DNA from: Treponema peruense
Lineage (GTDB): Bacteria; Spirochaetota; Spirochaetia; Treponematales; Treponemataceae
DNA: 64,000 bases
Direction: 5' to 3'
Assembly (NCBI RefSeq): GCF_016117655.1
Contig: NZ_CP064936.1
Coordinates: forward strand, 868,001-932,000
The notes beneath the pieces are model-generated. The model made no database searches. It saw nothing but the letters and a program-made list of their open reading frames with translations, and was not told the DNA's origin. Numbering within the stretch: position 1 is the stretch's first letter; each line of letters begins with the position of its first letter. Shown piece after piece: positions 17,663 through 28,100 of the stretch. A program made the translations under genes and the position numbers.

Positions 17663-19366
17663 TTATTCTGAATAATTAAGGAAATCCCCTTTTAATTTCT
17701 CTTTAAAACTCGTCATTATTAATTTTCTTGAATCTGCTCTGCCATCAGGAGTCTTAAATTTTGACAATGCCGTTTCAAAGAATTTTATCATTTTTTCGTT
17801 TGTATCTAAAAGTGCATTATTCAGAGTTTTTAAGAACAAAATGTAAAAATTTTTTTGGTCAGAATAATCATACTGCTCTAATTTTTTATAGGCTTTTCTA
17901 ATTTCAAAAAATGAATCAATGAGAACATCAAGTTTTGTTATGTCAAAATTTTTTACAAACAAATCATCATAGTATTTTTCAAATATAGCCTTTTTTTGAT
18001 TTGAAGCTTTTTCTGGAAATCCAAAATTTGAGAACAGAATTTGGCCAAGACGTTCCATACTTATCTGTTTTGAGTACTTAGAAGAAGTATTTCCTATGTC
18101 GCCAGATTTTCTACTATATTGTATCCCCTTTTCTGATAAATACTGTTCTATTTGTATCTGTTCATTTGCTAGAGATTTCAAATCGATAATTGATATTTTA
18201 TTTTGACTATTAGTATATTCTGCAATCTTGTTTTTTGTGTTAATCTCTTGCGAAGTTTTAAAAATTCTAAGCAAAAGTTGACAATTTGATAAATAGTTTT
18301 CTATATTCCGATTATCTAACTGTTTAAAATCATGGATTGTCCTTAAAGTTTGTCCACCATTTACAATTTGAAAATTATTAATTGTAAGTTTAAACTTTTT
18401 ACCACCATTTGTTGGTATTGAAATTACATCTTCCGCTGTTAAAGTTAATCCATTATTATACATAAAGAATTTGGAAGGCTCTTTTTCTAATGTCGCAGCC
18501 ATATTCTTATTAAATTTTGATTTAGCAATAAAACCTCTTACATTATCAAATAAAACACCAAAATCCATACTTGTATTATTTAGTAGAGAATAATCTTCCA
18601 TTGAATAATCATTCCTATATTCTTGATTGTTGCAAGTTATTCGTAATAATTCATTTGCAGTAATTCTTATAATATAAGATTTAGATGAAGAGATATTATC
18701 TTCAGAAAAAGGAAGCAAAGCATCACTATCAACATGTAAAACCGCATTTATTGCAGAAGGACGCAATGTTATCATTTGTGAAATCTTTTCAAGTCCAATA
18801 GTAATAATTTCTAAATCATATAGTTCTTCAAGATTTGAAAATTCCGATATTTTAGTAGACAATTCTTTTGATTCATTACTCACGATATAAAATTTTAATT
18901 TCCACACGTCCTTTCCATTATATTTTACAATTATTTTATCTGCATAATCTTTAAGCATACCTTTTAAAGTGTTTGTTTTTTCATTTTGTATTGCCTGTAT
19001 AAATTTTGTTGTAATAAATGATTCATTGACACTCTGTTGTCTATCTTTATCAAATTTTTCCCTGTATTTGAAATTGAAAATATTAATAACATTATTTTCC
19101 TCATCAAAAAATATGGCATCAACACCGCAATCTTCATTTCTAACATTGAAAACAGTTGAATTAAAATCCATATCTGTAATCAGAGGTGTTATATCCGATA
19201 TATCTTTTAAATCGCACAGATTACTAAGCATTAAAAAATAAAATCCAAAACGTGCTTTTTGAATATCCGAAATACTCGATAAATCTTTATCCAAATCTTT
19301 TTCAAATAATTCGAAATAATGAAGACATTTTTCGTTAAGAATTTTAAAGTCATTAATATTTGTCAT
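17663..19366 (-). CDS. AIPR-family (abortive phage infection) protein
   Basis: A 567-residue protein with the central AIPR signature: FFMYNNGLTLTAEDV near residue 300 and NNFQIVNGGQTLRTIHDF near residue 335, followed by NKIAEYTNSQNKISIIDL. The N-terminal half contains DFNSTVFNVRNEDCGVDAIF and NIFNFKYREK, which resembles a PD-(D/E)XK-type core (D...FxxK), so nuclease activity is plausible. AIPR proteins are associated with abortive infection, but their mechanism is not settled. Here it sits between the BREX methyltransferase and helicase with gaps of 21 and 17 bases, hence in the same transcript. The ATG has AGGGG upstream. It is not part of the canonical BREX type 3 gene set. Confidence 0.8.
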   Translation of the reverse strand: MTNINDFKILNEKCLHYFELFEKDLDKDLSSISDIQKARFGFYFLMLSNLCDLKDISDITPLITDMDFNSTVFNVRNEDCGVDAIFFDEENNVINIFNFKYREKFDKDRQQSVNESFITTKFIQAIQNEKTNTLKGMLKDYADKIIVKYNGKDVWKLKFYIVSNESKELSTKISEFSNLEELYDLEIITIGLEKISQMITLRPSAINAVLHVDSDALLPFSEDNISSSKSYIIRITANELLRITCNNQEYRNDYSMEDYSLLNNTSMDFGVLFDNVRGFIAKSKFNKNMAATLEKEPSKFFMYNNGLTLTAEDVISIPTNGGKKFKLTINNFQIVNGGQTLRTIHDFKQLDNRNIENYLSNCQLLLRIFKTSQEINTKNKIAEYTNSQNKISIIDLKSLANEQIQIEQYLSEKGIQYSRKSGDIGNTSSKYSKQISMERLGQILFSNFGFPEKASNQKKAIFEKYYDDLFVKNFDITKLDVLIDSFFEIRKAYKKLEQYDYSDQKNFYILFLKTLNNALLDTNEKMIKFFETALSKFKTPDGRADSRKLIMTSFKEKLKGDFLNYSE

Positions 19367-19387
19367 TTTAGATTCCCCTATATTTAT

Positions 19388-22060
19388 TTACACCTTACTT
19401 GATGCAATATCATAATAGTTCAACAAGGTCTCATCTTCTGTAAGAAGATTCTCTGGAATCTTGTCACCGATTGTGACAATCCGCTTGAAGTCTTTTTTCT
19501 GGTAACTATCTTTAAAACCTGCTTTAACTGCTTCAAGACGAACATCTTTAAGTTTCTTTACTTTACCGGACTCAACCTGAGCACAATAATCTTCCCAAAT
19601 TTTGAGCAGGGCTTTTGTACGGAGTGCGTCGCGGTCTTTCTGCTCGTTCATATCCGGAATACGCCAGGAACCGTCAGATTCTTGAATGAAGTTTTCTTCA
19701 AGCACGTCTTTTAGCTCAACCTCAACTTCGCCTTTTCGGTTGATCGTGTAGGCTTTTCGATAATCAGGCTGGATATCCTGGTATTTGAGCGGACCTGCTT
19801 CAAGTTTCTCTTTAATCCATTGTATTGCGTCATTCTCGCTTTCAATGATTGAAACGAACAAGCTTGGTTGATCTGTAATGTTGTGCTTTTTCTTGAGCTC
19901 GTGATATTGATTCAGTTGTGCAGATGTAAATATCATGCCGTCTTCTTGAATGTAGCGATTGCGCAAACCTTCTTGAAAGTCTGCCGCATCAAGAGGAACC
20001 GGGAGACCGCGCATAAAGAAATATGTGATAAGGCGGTCGTAAAGAACTTTCGGGCTGCGCTCAATTACGCTTGTTGTCCGCTCGTCTTTTACGGCTGGAA
20101 TCGGCAAGTGTTCAAGATGCTCTGAAACAAAGCTCCAGGTATTTGCTCGCGAATCCTGAATCATAAACTGTTTTGTGAATGTTTCTGACGGTTTGTAACA
20201 GCTGATAACAAGGTCTTGTTTTACGGCGGTAGGTGTTGTGACAGCCTTAAAACTTCCTTGCTGTTTATCAAGAGACGATACATTTGCAATTACAAAACCA
20301 ACTCTATTAAGTCCAAGCTGAATTGAATTCCATACAGATGCAGCTGTATTTGAAAACTCTATTGTAATCCAATGTCCCGGTTTTAATACGCGGTAAAACT
20401 CTGCAAAACATTTTTGCATTATATTTTGATATTCAAAAAGACCTTTATTTTGACTACCACTTTCAATGGCTTCTTCTTTATTGTTTGTTTTTACTTTGAG
20501 CCATGCTTCCTGAATAAAATTTAATTCAGAATAATTAATATTTGCACCAAACGGTGGATCTGTAAAAATATAATCGATTGAATTATCAGAGATATTAAAA
20601 TTTTCAGCAGATGATATCAAGGTAAGATTTTTCGCTCCTAGTTTTTCATAGGCTTTAATAAAATCATTAAGTTTTCCTACAAATAATTTAAATACATTCG
20701 ATTCAGCAATTAACGACGGAACATATAAAGTTCCTGCTAGATTTCCATTTCCTCTTTTTCCTTGATTATATCGGACTAATTTTGATGTAAGAAATGTATC
20801 AATTGAATCAAATACATTTAAAACTTTGTTTTTATCATTTATCCTATCGCGAATTGATGAAAGTATCCAAAGATTTCGTTTTGTATAAAATTGATGAACA
20901 TTTGTTATTCCGTCTTTGTCATTTCTATGAGCCTCTCTACCTTCACACATTTCATCTTTTGGATACCAGTATGGAATATCAGAATTTTCAATTTTCTTTA
21001 TCAAGTCAAAATCAAATTCATCAGGCTTCTTTTCATGTCTTTTGCCTTTTTTATCAACATACTGAATGAGAACTGGCACTGTTTTCGATTGCTGAATTGT
21101 CTTGTTCGTTGCCTTATCAAAAACAGTCTGCATAGCTTTTGAAACCTGTTTTTTTGTGTGTTTTGCTCCACAGTTTGGACAGGAAAATTCTTCTTTTACT
21201 TTTGGAATAGACATATCAACAGCGGCATCATAAAAAACAATCTCTCCGCCGCAATCTGGACAAATAAAAACATCGCTCCAAACAACATAATTAATCTTTC
21301 CAATGCTTCCGTCTGTGTGGCGGGTTTCATACATCCAGCCACATTCTTTTTCCACTTCCGCAAGAATTTTTTTTGCTTCAAGTTCAAAGCGTTTTGCATT
21401 TACCGGAGTGTTGTAATTGTATGCGATAAACGAGGCAATAGGGCTAAGGTCTCCCAAAACCGCATGCCGCGCTCCCCAGACAGGCTTTTTGTATTCAAGA
21501 TTTTCAAACTCGTTTTCAATCTTGTTCTTCAAGTCAATGTCGCACTTTCCGCACATCTGAGCCGCAACGCCGGTCATTCCAGTTCCCGCAAATCCGTCAA
21601 GCACAATGTCGCCCGGCTGTGTGTAATGCAGAATGTAGCGCATAATTGCAGGGTGAGGCACTTTTGTATGATATGAGTGGGCGTTGTAAATCGGGTTGTT
21701 TTTTCCCTCGCTCACGTCGCTTGCATAGGGGTCTTTCACTTCAAAATCATTTTTGCGGAGTTTCTTGAATTCTGGAGATTCTTTTTCCTTTTCCCATTCA
21801 GCTACAAAATCTTTAAGCCATGGGTTCGGGCAGGCAGTGTAATACGGCGGGTCAGAAAGATTTATGATGTCGTCGTCTTCTCCGATTGGGTAGCCTTCCA
21901 GTCTTTTGAGTTCCGGCAGCTTTTTGCGAAGCTCTTCACGGAAATATTGGCGGCGTTCATTGTCGTTGGCAAAGGATTTTCCGAGAACGGTTACGGGTGT
22001 GTTATCGGTGTTGTTTATTTCGAGATTTGTTAAGTCTTCGTCGGTGAAAAGTGATGACAT
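19388..22060 (-). CDS. pglXI: PglXI-type DNA methyltransferase of BREX type 3
   Basis: An 890-residue adenine/cytosine-N methyltransferase that should mark host DNA at the BREX recognition site. Motifs seen: an early DPPYYTACPNP (70-80), the SAM-binding motif VLDGFAGTGMTG (about 153-164), a four-cysteine zinc ribbon (CPDCGGE... CPNCGAKH, about 268-300), and the catalytic motif YIFTDPPFGANINYSELN (about 508-525). It ends with a helical tail. This long, zinc-ribbon-bearing layout fits the type 3 methylase rather than the shorter PglX of type 1. Start ATG 22060 has TAGGAG ten bases upstream. The gap to the preceding unknown gene is 13 bases, keeping it in the operon. Confidence 0.85.
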   Translation of the reverse strand: MSSLFTDEDLTNLEINNTDNTPVTVLGKSFANDNERRQYFREELRKKLPELKRLEGYPIGEDDDIINLSDPPYYTACPNPWLKDFVAEWEKEKESPEFKKLRKNDFEVKDPYASDVSEGKNNPIYNAHSYHTKVPHPAIMRYILHYTQPGDIVLDGFAGTGMTGVAAQMCGKCDIDLKNKIENEFENLEYKKPVWGARHAVLGDLSPIASFIAYNYNTPVNAKRFELEAKKILAEVEKECGWMYETRHTDGSIGKINYVVWSDVFICPDCGGEIVFYDAAVDMSIPKVKEEFSCPNCGAKHTKKQVSKAMQTVFDKATNKTIQQSKTVPVLIQYVDKKGKRHEKKPDEFDFDLIKKIENSDIPYWYPKDEMCEGREAHRNDKDGITNVHQFYTKRNLWILSSIRDRINDKNKVLNVFDSIDTFLTSKLVRYNQGKRGNGNLAGTLYVPSLIAESNVFKLFVGKLNDFIKAYEKLGAKNLTLISSAENFNISDNSIDYIFTDPPFGANINYSELNFIQEAWLKVKTNNKEEAIESGSQNKGLFEYQNIMQKCFAEFYRVLKPGHWITIEFSNTAASVWNSIQLGLNRVGFVIANVSSLDKQQGSFKAVTTPTAVKQDLVISCYKPSETFTKQFMIQDSRANTWSFVSEHLEHLPIPAVKDERTTSVIERSPKVLYDRLITYFFMRGLPVPLDAADFQEGLRNRYIQEDGMIFTSAQLNQYHELKKKHNITDQPSLFVSIIESENDAIQWIKEKLEAGPLKYQDIQPDYRKAYTINRKGEVEVELKDVLEENFIQESDGSWRIPDMNEQKDRDALRTKALLKIWEDYCAQVESGKVKKLKDVRLEAVKAGFKDSYQKKDFKRIVTIGDKIPENLLTEDETLLNYYDIASSKV

Positions 22061-22073
22061 ATGTGTGATGCTC

Positions 22074-22877
22074 CTACTTTGAATATTTTTCTGCTATAAT
22101 GTCTGAAATCTTCTTTGTTTCGCGATAATTTCTGCCAGTAGTTTGAATTACCATACCTAAACCTTTATCTGTCCAATAAAGAACTAATTCAATTTGTCCA
22201 TTAGGTTTTACATCTCTTATTAATTCTTTATCAAAACTATTAAATGGAAGAGAATTTATGCAAGATTCAACATATTCGCAGTTTTTCAGTTTATTCCAGA
22301 AGTCTTTTAACACATCAGTTCCATGGTCATCTCTGACATGAAATTGTTTTTTATCAATTGGAGTATTTGTTTTTAATAAGACAATTTGTTTAAGAGAATC
22401 AATCCATATTTGTTGACTATTTATATTTACAATTGTAGAAGCGTGATGTATCACTATATTCTTATCATTATCTGATTTATCAACAGCAGAAATAGTATCA
22501 CAATTCCATTTTTCATTTGTTAAAAGACTAAAAGCTAGAGTATCGTAGGTATAAGCCCATTGAAATCCTTCTGTTTTTTGATTTTCAAAGTACAATTCAT
22601 GTTGTATAAATTTTTCTTCTATCTCTTCAGGCATATTTGTTTTTTCAAAAGGTTCATGAAAAAATGAGAAGAAAAAATTTGTTATGACAGGAATTGAAAC
22701 ACCTGGTATTTTTTTTAAATAATCAAGTATTTCAGTTTTTATATCTGAACTTAATCTGCATACAGAAAAATTTTCTGATTTTAGTCGCTGATAACAAGCT
22801 CTAAGATTACTCAAAACTTCATAGTTTGCAGGCTTATCTTGTAGACATAATTCATTAAAGAAAATCTCGTTCTGCAT
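22074..22877 (-). CDS. unknown protein of the embedded DUF262/ATPase module
   Basis: I do not recognise this 267-residue protein. Start ATG 22877 (MQNEIFFNEL) is chosen because AGGTGG, which overlaps the previous stop TAG, sits at the right distance; a GTG nine bases earlier is possible. No signal peptide or membrane helix is evident. The middle has aromatic-rich segments (FFFSFFHEPFE, GFQWAYTYDTLAFSLL), and the C-terminus (GQIELVLYWTDKGLGMVIQT, then NYRETKKISDIIAEKYSK) looks like a beta hairpin plus helix. A pair HASTIVNINSQQIWIDS / VRDDHGTDVLKDFWNKL is conserved-looking but not diagnostic. Its place after the DUF3696 ATPase (9-base gap) suggests it is the effector or partner of that ATPase. 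Confidence 0.7.
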   Translation of the reverse strand: MQNEIFFNELCLQDKPANYEVLSNLRACYQRLKSENFSVCRLSSDIKTEILDYLKKIPGVSIPVITNFFFSFFHEPFEKTNMPEEIEEKFIQHELYFENQKTEGFQWAYTYDTLAFSLLTNEKWNCDTISAVDKSDNDKNIVIHHASTIVNINSQQIWIDSLKQIVLLKTNTPIDKKQFHVRDDHGTDVLKDFWNKLKNCEYVESCINSLPFNSFDKELIRDVKPNGQIELVLYWTDKGLGMVIQTTGRNYRETKKISDIIAEKYSK

Positions 22878-22886
22878 ATTTACCAC

Positions 22887-24023
22887 CTAAAACAATTTTG
22901 CCATGAGATTTCCCCACTCATCCAAAAGACCTGTAGGATAACTATCCAACTCACCATTTTTATCTACATTGATAGGTGTAACTTCTGTTTCAAGTTTTGT
23001 TGTTTCATTCTTGTCAAAATAGAATAAACGAACTTTGTTAGAATCAATATTATTTTCTTTTACTGCAACTCGGATTCCATTAATTATATGATCACTATGT
23101 GTTTCACAAATTATTTGCACCCCACTTTGAGAAGCTAAAGCAATAAGTTTCCCAAGTTCTGCCTGTCCACGAGGATGTAAATGAGATTCTGGATTTTCAA
23201 TAAGAACTAAATCCCCTGGTTGACTAATTAAAAGTGTTAAAATAAGTGGAAGAACATAAGGAATACCAAAACCAACATTTACAGGCGAATATGGATTTGT
23301 AAATTCACTCGTAATCTTTTTTTCTCCGCTCTTCAGTGTTGTCTCATATTTTTTTTCAAATTCTATCGACATTTTTACAATACCAAGTTCTGATATTTCT
23401 TCAGATAAAATTGTTGCACCTGGAGAAATTTCACTCATCCATGCGTCTAATTCATGTGCAATAAGATTTGATTTAGCTTTATTATGATGAAGTTTTGTGT
23501 TTAATAATTTTTTACCGCTAAGTTTGGCCAAATAATAAGGAGCATTCTCTCCGTTGTTTCCTAACTGATTATAAATATTATTAGCTGCGTTAGCTGCGTT
23601 ATATGTTTTAGCAGGTGAAATGTGATCTGCTGCAAGATAATGGAAACTTTTTGTGAATAAAGCCAAATTCTTTTCATTTTTTGCAGATAAAATATCTCCA
23701 CTCAAAACATCTACATCTTCTTTATATTTATATTTTACACTAAATGAAGATGTATTATTTTCAAGTGTGTATTTTATAGAGTCATCAGGATCTGCGTCTT
23801 GATAAAAGACATCTTTAGAGTTACCAAGAGAAACCAGTTCGTTATTTATATATAAATTTTTTATAGAATTATCGCGAATATAACTTTGTCGTAACATAAG
23901 TAGGGACTGTATTACAGAAGATTTCCCCATACTATTTAATCCCATAAATAGATTTAAATTTTTAAGGTTTAAGGCAACATTTCTTAATGATTTAAAATTC
24001 TCAATTCTAATAAAATTTATCAT
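22887..24023 (-). CDS. AAA ATPase with DUF3696 (OLD/RecF-like)
   Basis: A 378-residue ATPase of the RecF/SMC/OLD type. It opens INFIRIENFKSLRNVALNL, the usual start of this group, followed by Walker A GLNSMGKSS (28-36). The C-terminal half has the ABC-type signature region and Walker B DLVLIENPESHLHPRGQ, then IICETHSDHIINGIR (the switch histidine), and the DUF3696-type tail ending GLLDEWGNLMAKLF. No Toprim domain is present, unlike OLD nucleases, so any nuclease must come from a partner. The gene overlaps the DUF262 stop as ATGA, showing tight coupling. It probably acts as the sensor or motor of a three-protein module nested in BREX. Confidence 0.85.
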   Translation of the reverse strand: MINFIRIENFKSLRNVALNLKNLNLFMGLNSMGKSSVIQSLLMLRQSYIRDNSIKNLYINNELVSLGNSKDVFYQDADPDDSIKYTLENNTSSFSVKYKYKEDVDVLSGDILSAKNEKNLALFTKSFHYLAADHISPAKTYNAANAANNIYNQLGNNGENAPYYLAKLSGKKLLNTKLHHNKAKSNLIAHELDAWMSEISPGATILSEEISELGIVKMSIEFEKKYETTLKSGEKKITSEFTNPYSPVNVGFGIPYVLPLILTLLISQPGDLVLIENPESHLHPRGQAELGKLIALASQSGVQIICETHSDHIINGIRVAVKENNIDSNKVRLFYFDKNETTKLETEVTPINVDKNGELDSYPTGLLDEWGNLMAKLF

Positions 24024-25186
24024 TTATAACTCCTTAATTTATTGTTTAAAAGGTTAGTTAATTCTTGATGTCTCATTCTTACATGGTCGATTAATCCTGT
24101 AGCACTATTAATTGCCCAATAAAATGGAGAATCAAAAAGTTTTTTATAATCAGCAAAAAAATCTTCTTTATTTTTTACAATCAAGTCTTGTTCTTCTGAT
24201 GTTAATAAACCAAAACAACTTGATACACATTCAAATAAAGATTTATTAAGAGGGCCATATTTTTCGACGTCAGTATATAATATCTTTTTTCTGAATGCAT
24301 AATTACCAAAAACATTTTTACAACATTTCATTGTTCTATCGAAAATTGAAAGTAATTCTTTTACTTTTTCATTTGAATATTCTTTCTTTACTTTTGTTAA
24401 TCCTTTTTCAAGATATAAATCCATATTTCCGTCATAAGTTTCGTAACCAAGAACATAAAACGCTGTAAATCGTGTGGCTAAATCCCGATCGGCCATTCTT
24501 TCTGGAGAAATTCTATATCTTGTAGCTTCTTTAAAAGAATCTAAATTAGCCATATCTTTGACTAAATTTCCTGCGATTCCATGAAATATACAGTTTCTTA
24601 TTTCTGCCAAACTTAAAACGAGGCCACCAGTATTAATTCTTTTAAAAATACTTATTGTAACATCATCTGGAGTTCCTTTACGAATACAATAAGCCTGAAT
24701 TTGGCATTCTTGTATTCTTCTTTGCATATTTCTTGGTAAATCGTCATAAGAGTAATCTTGAAATTCATTTAGATATTCTAAATTTGTAAGTCTTAAACTT
24801 TTTTTGACTATAAATTCATTTAATGTTGTTATTCTTTGTAAGCCATCAACAATAGTCCATTTTTCATCAATCCTGCTATCAAAATAAAAAACAGGAAGAG
24901 GAATTTTTATAAGCATTGATTCTATTAGTCGACTTTTCTTTGTTTCATCCCACAATCCAGACTTTCTTTGAAAATCTGGATTTAAATCTATTTCATCATG
25001 TTCAATTCTGTCTAACAATAAACGAATTGTCATTGTATTTGGAATAATATCAACTTTATCAGGATCATAAGGTTCTTTAATTTCAGGTCCTTTAGAGTCA
25101 TATTCTTTTTCATCTTTATCAAATTCTAAAGAATCTAACTGAGTTTGTTCCATTTCTTCTTGTTTCAATTCATTATCTTCTGACAT
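24020..25186 (-). CDS. DUF262 (ParB/GmrS-like) protein without HNH tail
   Basis: The start is ATG 25186 because AAGGAGG lies eight bases upstream; a GTG at 25210 that overlaps brxC lacks this. The 388-residue product has an acidic, disordered first 40 residues. A DUF262 domain follows: NPDFQRKSGLW (69-79), LIESMLIKIPLPVFYF (87-102) and IVDGLQRITTL (112-122), where the canonical DGQQR appears as DGLQR. It then has FKRINTGGLVLSLAEIRNC. In GmrSD enzymes a DUF1524 HNH domain follows DUF262; I see none here, and the C-terminus is helical. The DUF262 fold hydrolyses NTP and in GmrSD senses modified DNA, but the role here is inferred only. Confidence 0.85.
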   Translation of the reverse strand: MSEDNELKQEEMEQTQLDSLEFDKDEKEYDSKGPEIKEPYDPDKVDIIPNTMTIRLLLDRIEHDEIDLNPDFQRKSGLWDETKKSRLIESMLIKIPLPVFYFDSRIDEKWTIVDGLQRITTLNEFIVKKSLRLTNLEYLNEFQDYSYDDLPRNMQRRIQECQIQAYCIRKGTPDDVTISIFKRINTGGLVLSLAEIRNCIFHGIAGNLVKDMANLDSFKEATRYRISPERMADRDLATRFTAFYVLGYETYDGNMDLYLEKGLTKVKKEYSNEKVKELLSIFDRTMKCCKNVFGNYAFRKKILYTDVEKYGPLNKSLFECVSSCFGLLTSEEQDLIVKNKEDFFADYKKLFDSPFYWAINSATGLIDHVRMRHQELTNLLNNKLRSYK

Positions 25187-25199
25187 TAAAAAAGCCTCC

Positions 25200-28100
25200 T
25201 TATTTTCCACTCAAAATAATACGAATTTTTCCGCGTTCCTTGCCAGCGCACTGAGTTTCAATAAATTGATTGAAAGCATTCTTTGCTTCATCAATATTCA
25301 TCGGTTTATTGAATACACTTGCAAAGTCAGCATTTGTTAATTCAACTTTTTCAAAACCATTTGAAAGATTATTAATAATATCTCTCATCATGTTGCAATT
25401 ATCTGGTGTAATTTTTGCAGAACCTTTCTTAAAGTTAATTGCAAGTGTTTTCTGGTCACCAGTAAGCATATTCAAGTTCTGGTCTATTCCTGGATCATTG
25501 AATGTTGCCTTAATTGCATCTTCCCATTTTGTATAAATTGAGTCCAGTTGTTCTTCTAACTGTTTTACAGTGTAAGATGGCTTGTCGTAATTTTCACGCG
25601 GATTAAAGTCTTGATAAGGATTTTCTTTAATTTTATCCTTTGTAACTTCAGCTTCAGCAGGTTTCAGACTTGTAATTGTATTACGCCAGTTTTCAAAGTC
25701 AGTTTTGTTCAAGATAGAAATGTCTTTTAATACTTCACAAATCTGTCTTGTATCACTGTTCAAGATACCATCTCGCTTCTGGGCATCAGTATAGTTCAAG
25801 CGATATTTTGTATACTGGGTAAGATAATAATCAGCATAAGAATCGATCAAGCTATTAAGTAATGACTCATACTGCTTTTGAACTTTATTATCTGCCTGTA
25901 ATTTTTCAGAGAGTTCTGCTATGGCATTTTCCATATTGTCGTAAAGCGGTTTTTCACTTTCCACAACATAACTCTTTGCTTGAGTCATGTATTTAATAAG
26001 TCCTTCAAACTTATCTGCTTTTTCTTTAAGGTTAGATACAAGCTCGCAATACTGGTAAGCTTTAAATGCCTCATCTAATTCTTCTTCTGTATATTTAAAT
26101 CCTTTAAGTTTTCCAAAGGTATCAAGATTACGAACAGTATCTAATACATTAATTAAATTATGGAGCTTAGCAGCGTAATCAGTTGTTGTGGAATCATCAA
26201 TTAACGCAATTCCGTTACAGCGGATTCCATCTGTTAAGTATGAAATTGTCTTTACTACGTTGTCACTATAAGTTGTAAGATTTTTTGCAAGGCTAGAGAA
26301 TGTTGATTGTTCTTTTAAACTAGATGTTAAATCCGGCAAACCTAAACAACTGAAAAGTTTCTTAAGCGGTTTAATTGGTAAACCAGATGGAGTTTTAATT
26401 GTATTGAATAAATAGAACTTATCCTCATCAAGAGTAAGAAGCTTTTCTGCAATATTACTTGCAGTAAGTGTTAGGTCTCCATTCCATGTAATTTCAATAT
26501 CACCATTGAAAACAAGAGCTGCCAATACAACAAACTCTAGCTGATATTCAAGTTTATAATCGCAAGAATAGTACTGATTCAGTGCCTGATAATGCGTATA
26601 AATCACATCTTCACGATTCAATACTTTTCCTGGTCCGCGGTCTGTAAGCATCTTCTTGATTGAATCAGCATATTTAGAATTTTGAATATCAATTGAAGTT
26701 CCACCGGCTAAGCCTAATCCAGAGAGAATAGCCTGTCCATCACGGTTTTGAACATTGTATTTTACAATTTTTGTAAGAGCGCTCTTAACACGAGCATTCA
26801 AATTTTCAGGTGTATTTGCACTGAGCAAATCCTTAAACTGAGGGTATTCAGGGAATTTTGAATTGAACTTTTCATCAAGGATTGTAGATGTTACAGCACT
26901 AAAAAGGCTGAGCTTACTGCAGCCTTCCTGTGGAAGCTGGTAACTTCTAAGAGGAGCAGATTTTCCTTTGTAGATTACATTCATCTTATCTGCAAAATTC
27001 TTGTTAAAAAGATCTCTCACACGGTTGCGATGCTGGTCTGCCTGGTCCTGGAATAATTTCTTTTTATCTGATGAAGCATCATTCAATTTGGCCATACTAG
27101 AAGCGTACAAGCAAACTTCATTTTTAAATGTTTCATCAAAATTAGAGAAATCAAAATAAACTTCATCATCCAAATCGGTTCTATCTAGCTGAGAGAACAG
27201 CGGACAGAAGTACATATAGAATTCCTGAATTGGTTCTGTTGTTGAACGCTCATTAGGATTACCAAAGAAGATATAACCTAAGCGGAAAGACTTTGTAGAT
27301 TTCCATTCGATTGAATAATCCCAAATATTAAAGCCAGTTCTATAAGGATTTGCCTCAATACCAAGCAGGAACTTCAATAAATTAAAGAAGCTCTGGTCTA
27401 TATATGCTAAATCTTTTTTGATGTATTCGGCATAGTCTTTTACAATCTGTTCAACATTTATGCCGCCTTCAGTACGGATATAAAAATCTTCTGACTCTTC
27501 ATCTTTTACAACATACTGTCCTTGTGTTGCAGTAATAAGATTATTTGCTGTAGTTGCAATTGTATCTTGCAAGAAGTCCGGTTCATCAATTCCCATGATT
27601 GTATAACACAGGTCTTCTTTTAATGTAAAAGCATTTGCACCAAGATGTTTATCCAAATCATCACACAATGCACGGATAGCTAATGCATTTGCAATTCGGT
27701 AGGCTAATGGCATTTTACTTTTAAGAGCAGGTTTTGATGTAAAATAATTTTTAACTTTTTCATCAATGATTTCTATTTTGTCATTAATTGCAGCAACGTC
27801 TGCAATTGAAAGCATAGAAGAATCTTTTTTCAAATCTTCAAAGTAACTGTCATAAGTAATAAGTCCAGGATTGTCTTCCGGTACGGTCTGATTTGCCATA
27901 TCTTCAAAGCGATAACTCAAAATCTTTAAAATTTCACGCTTGTCTTTTCCATGTTTTATCTGCTGGAAAGTTGCAATATAACTTGGATGAACCGGGAACA
28001 ATTCTACATAATCATTAAGATTTGTATTAAGTCCATCAAAGAGGTGTGAGAATTTATTTAAGTGCTCACGGATTCTTTGTTTCTGCTCAGGTGTCTTTTT

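Noticed and set aside
22887-24023. OLD-family nuclease (Gabija GajA-like)
   Set aside because: Only the ATPase domain and DUF3696 tail are present; no Toprim domain and no UvrD-like partner.
24020-25186. GmrSD type IV restriction enzyme (BrxU-like)
   Set aside because: The DUF262 part is present, but no DUF1524 HNH domain is seen in the same or the next protein.
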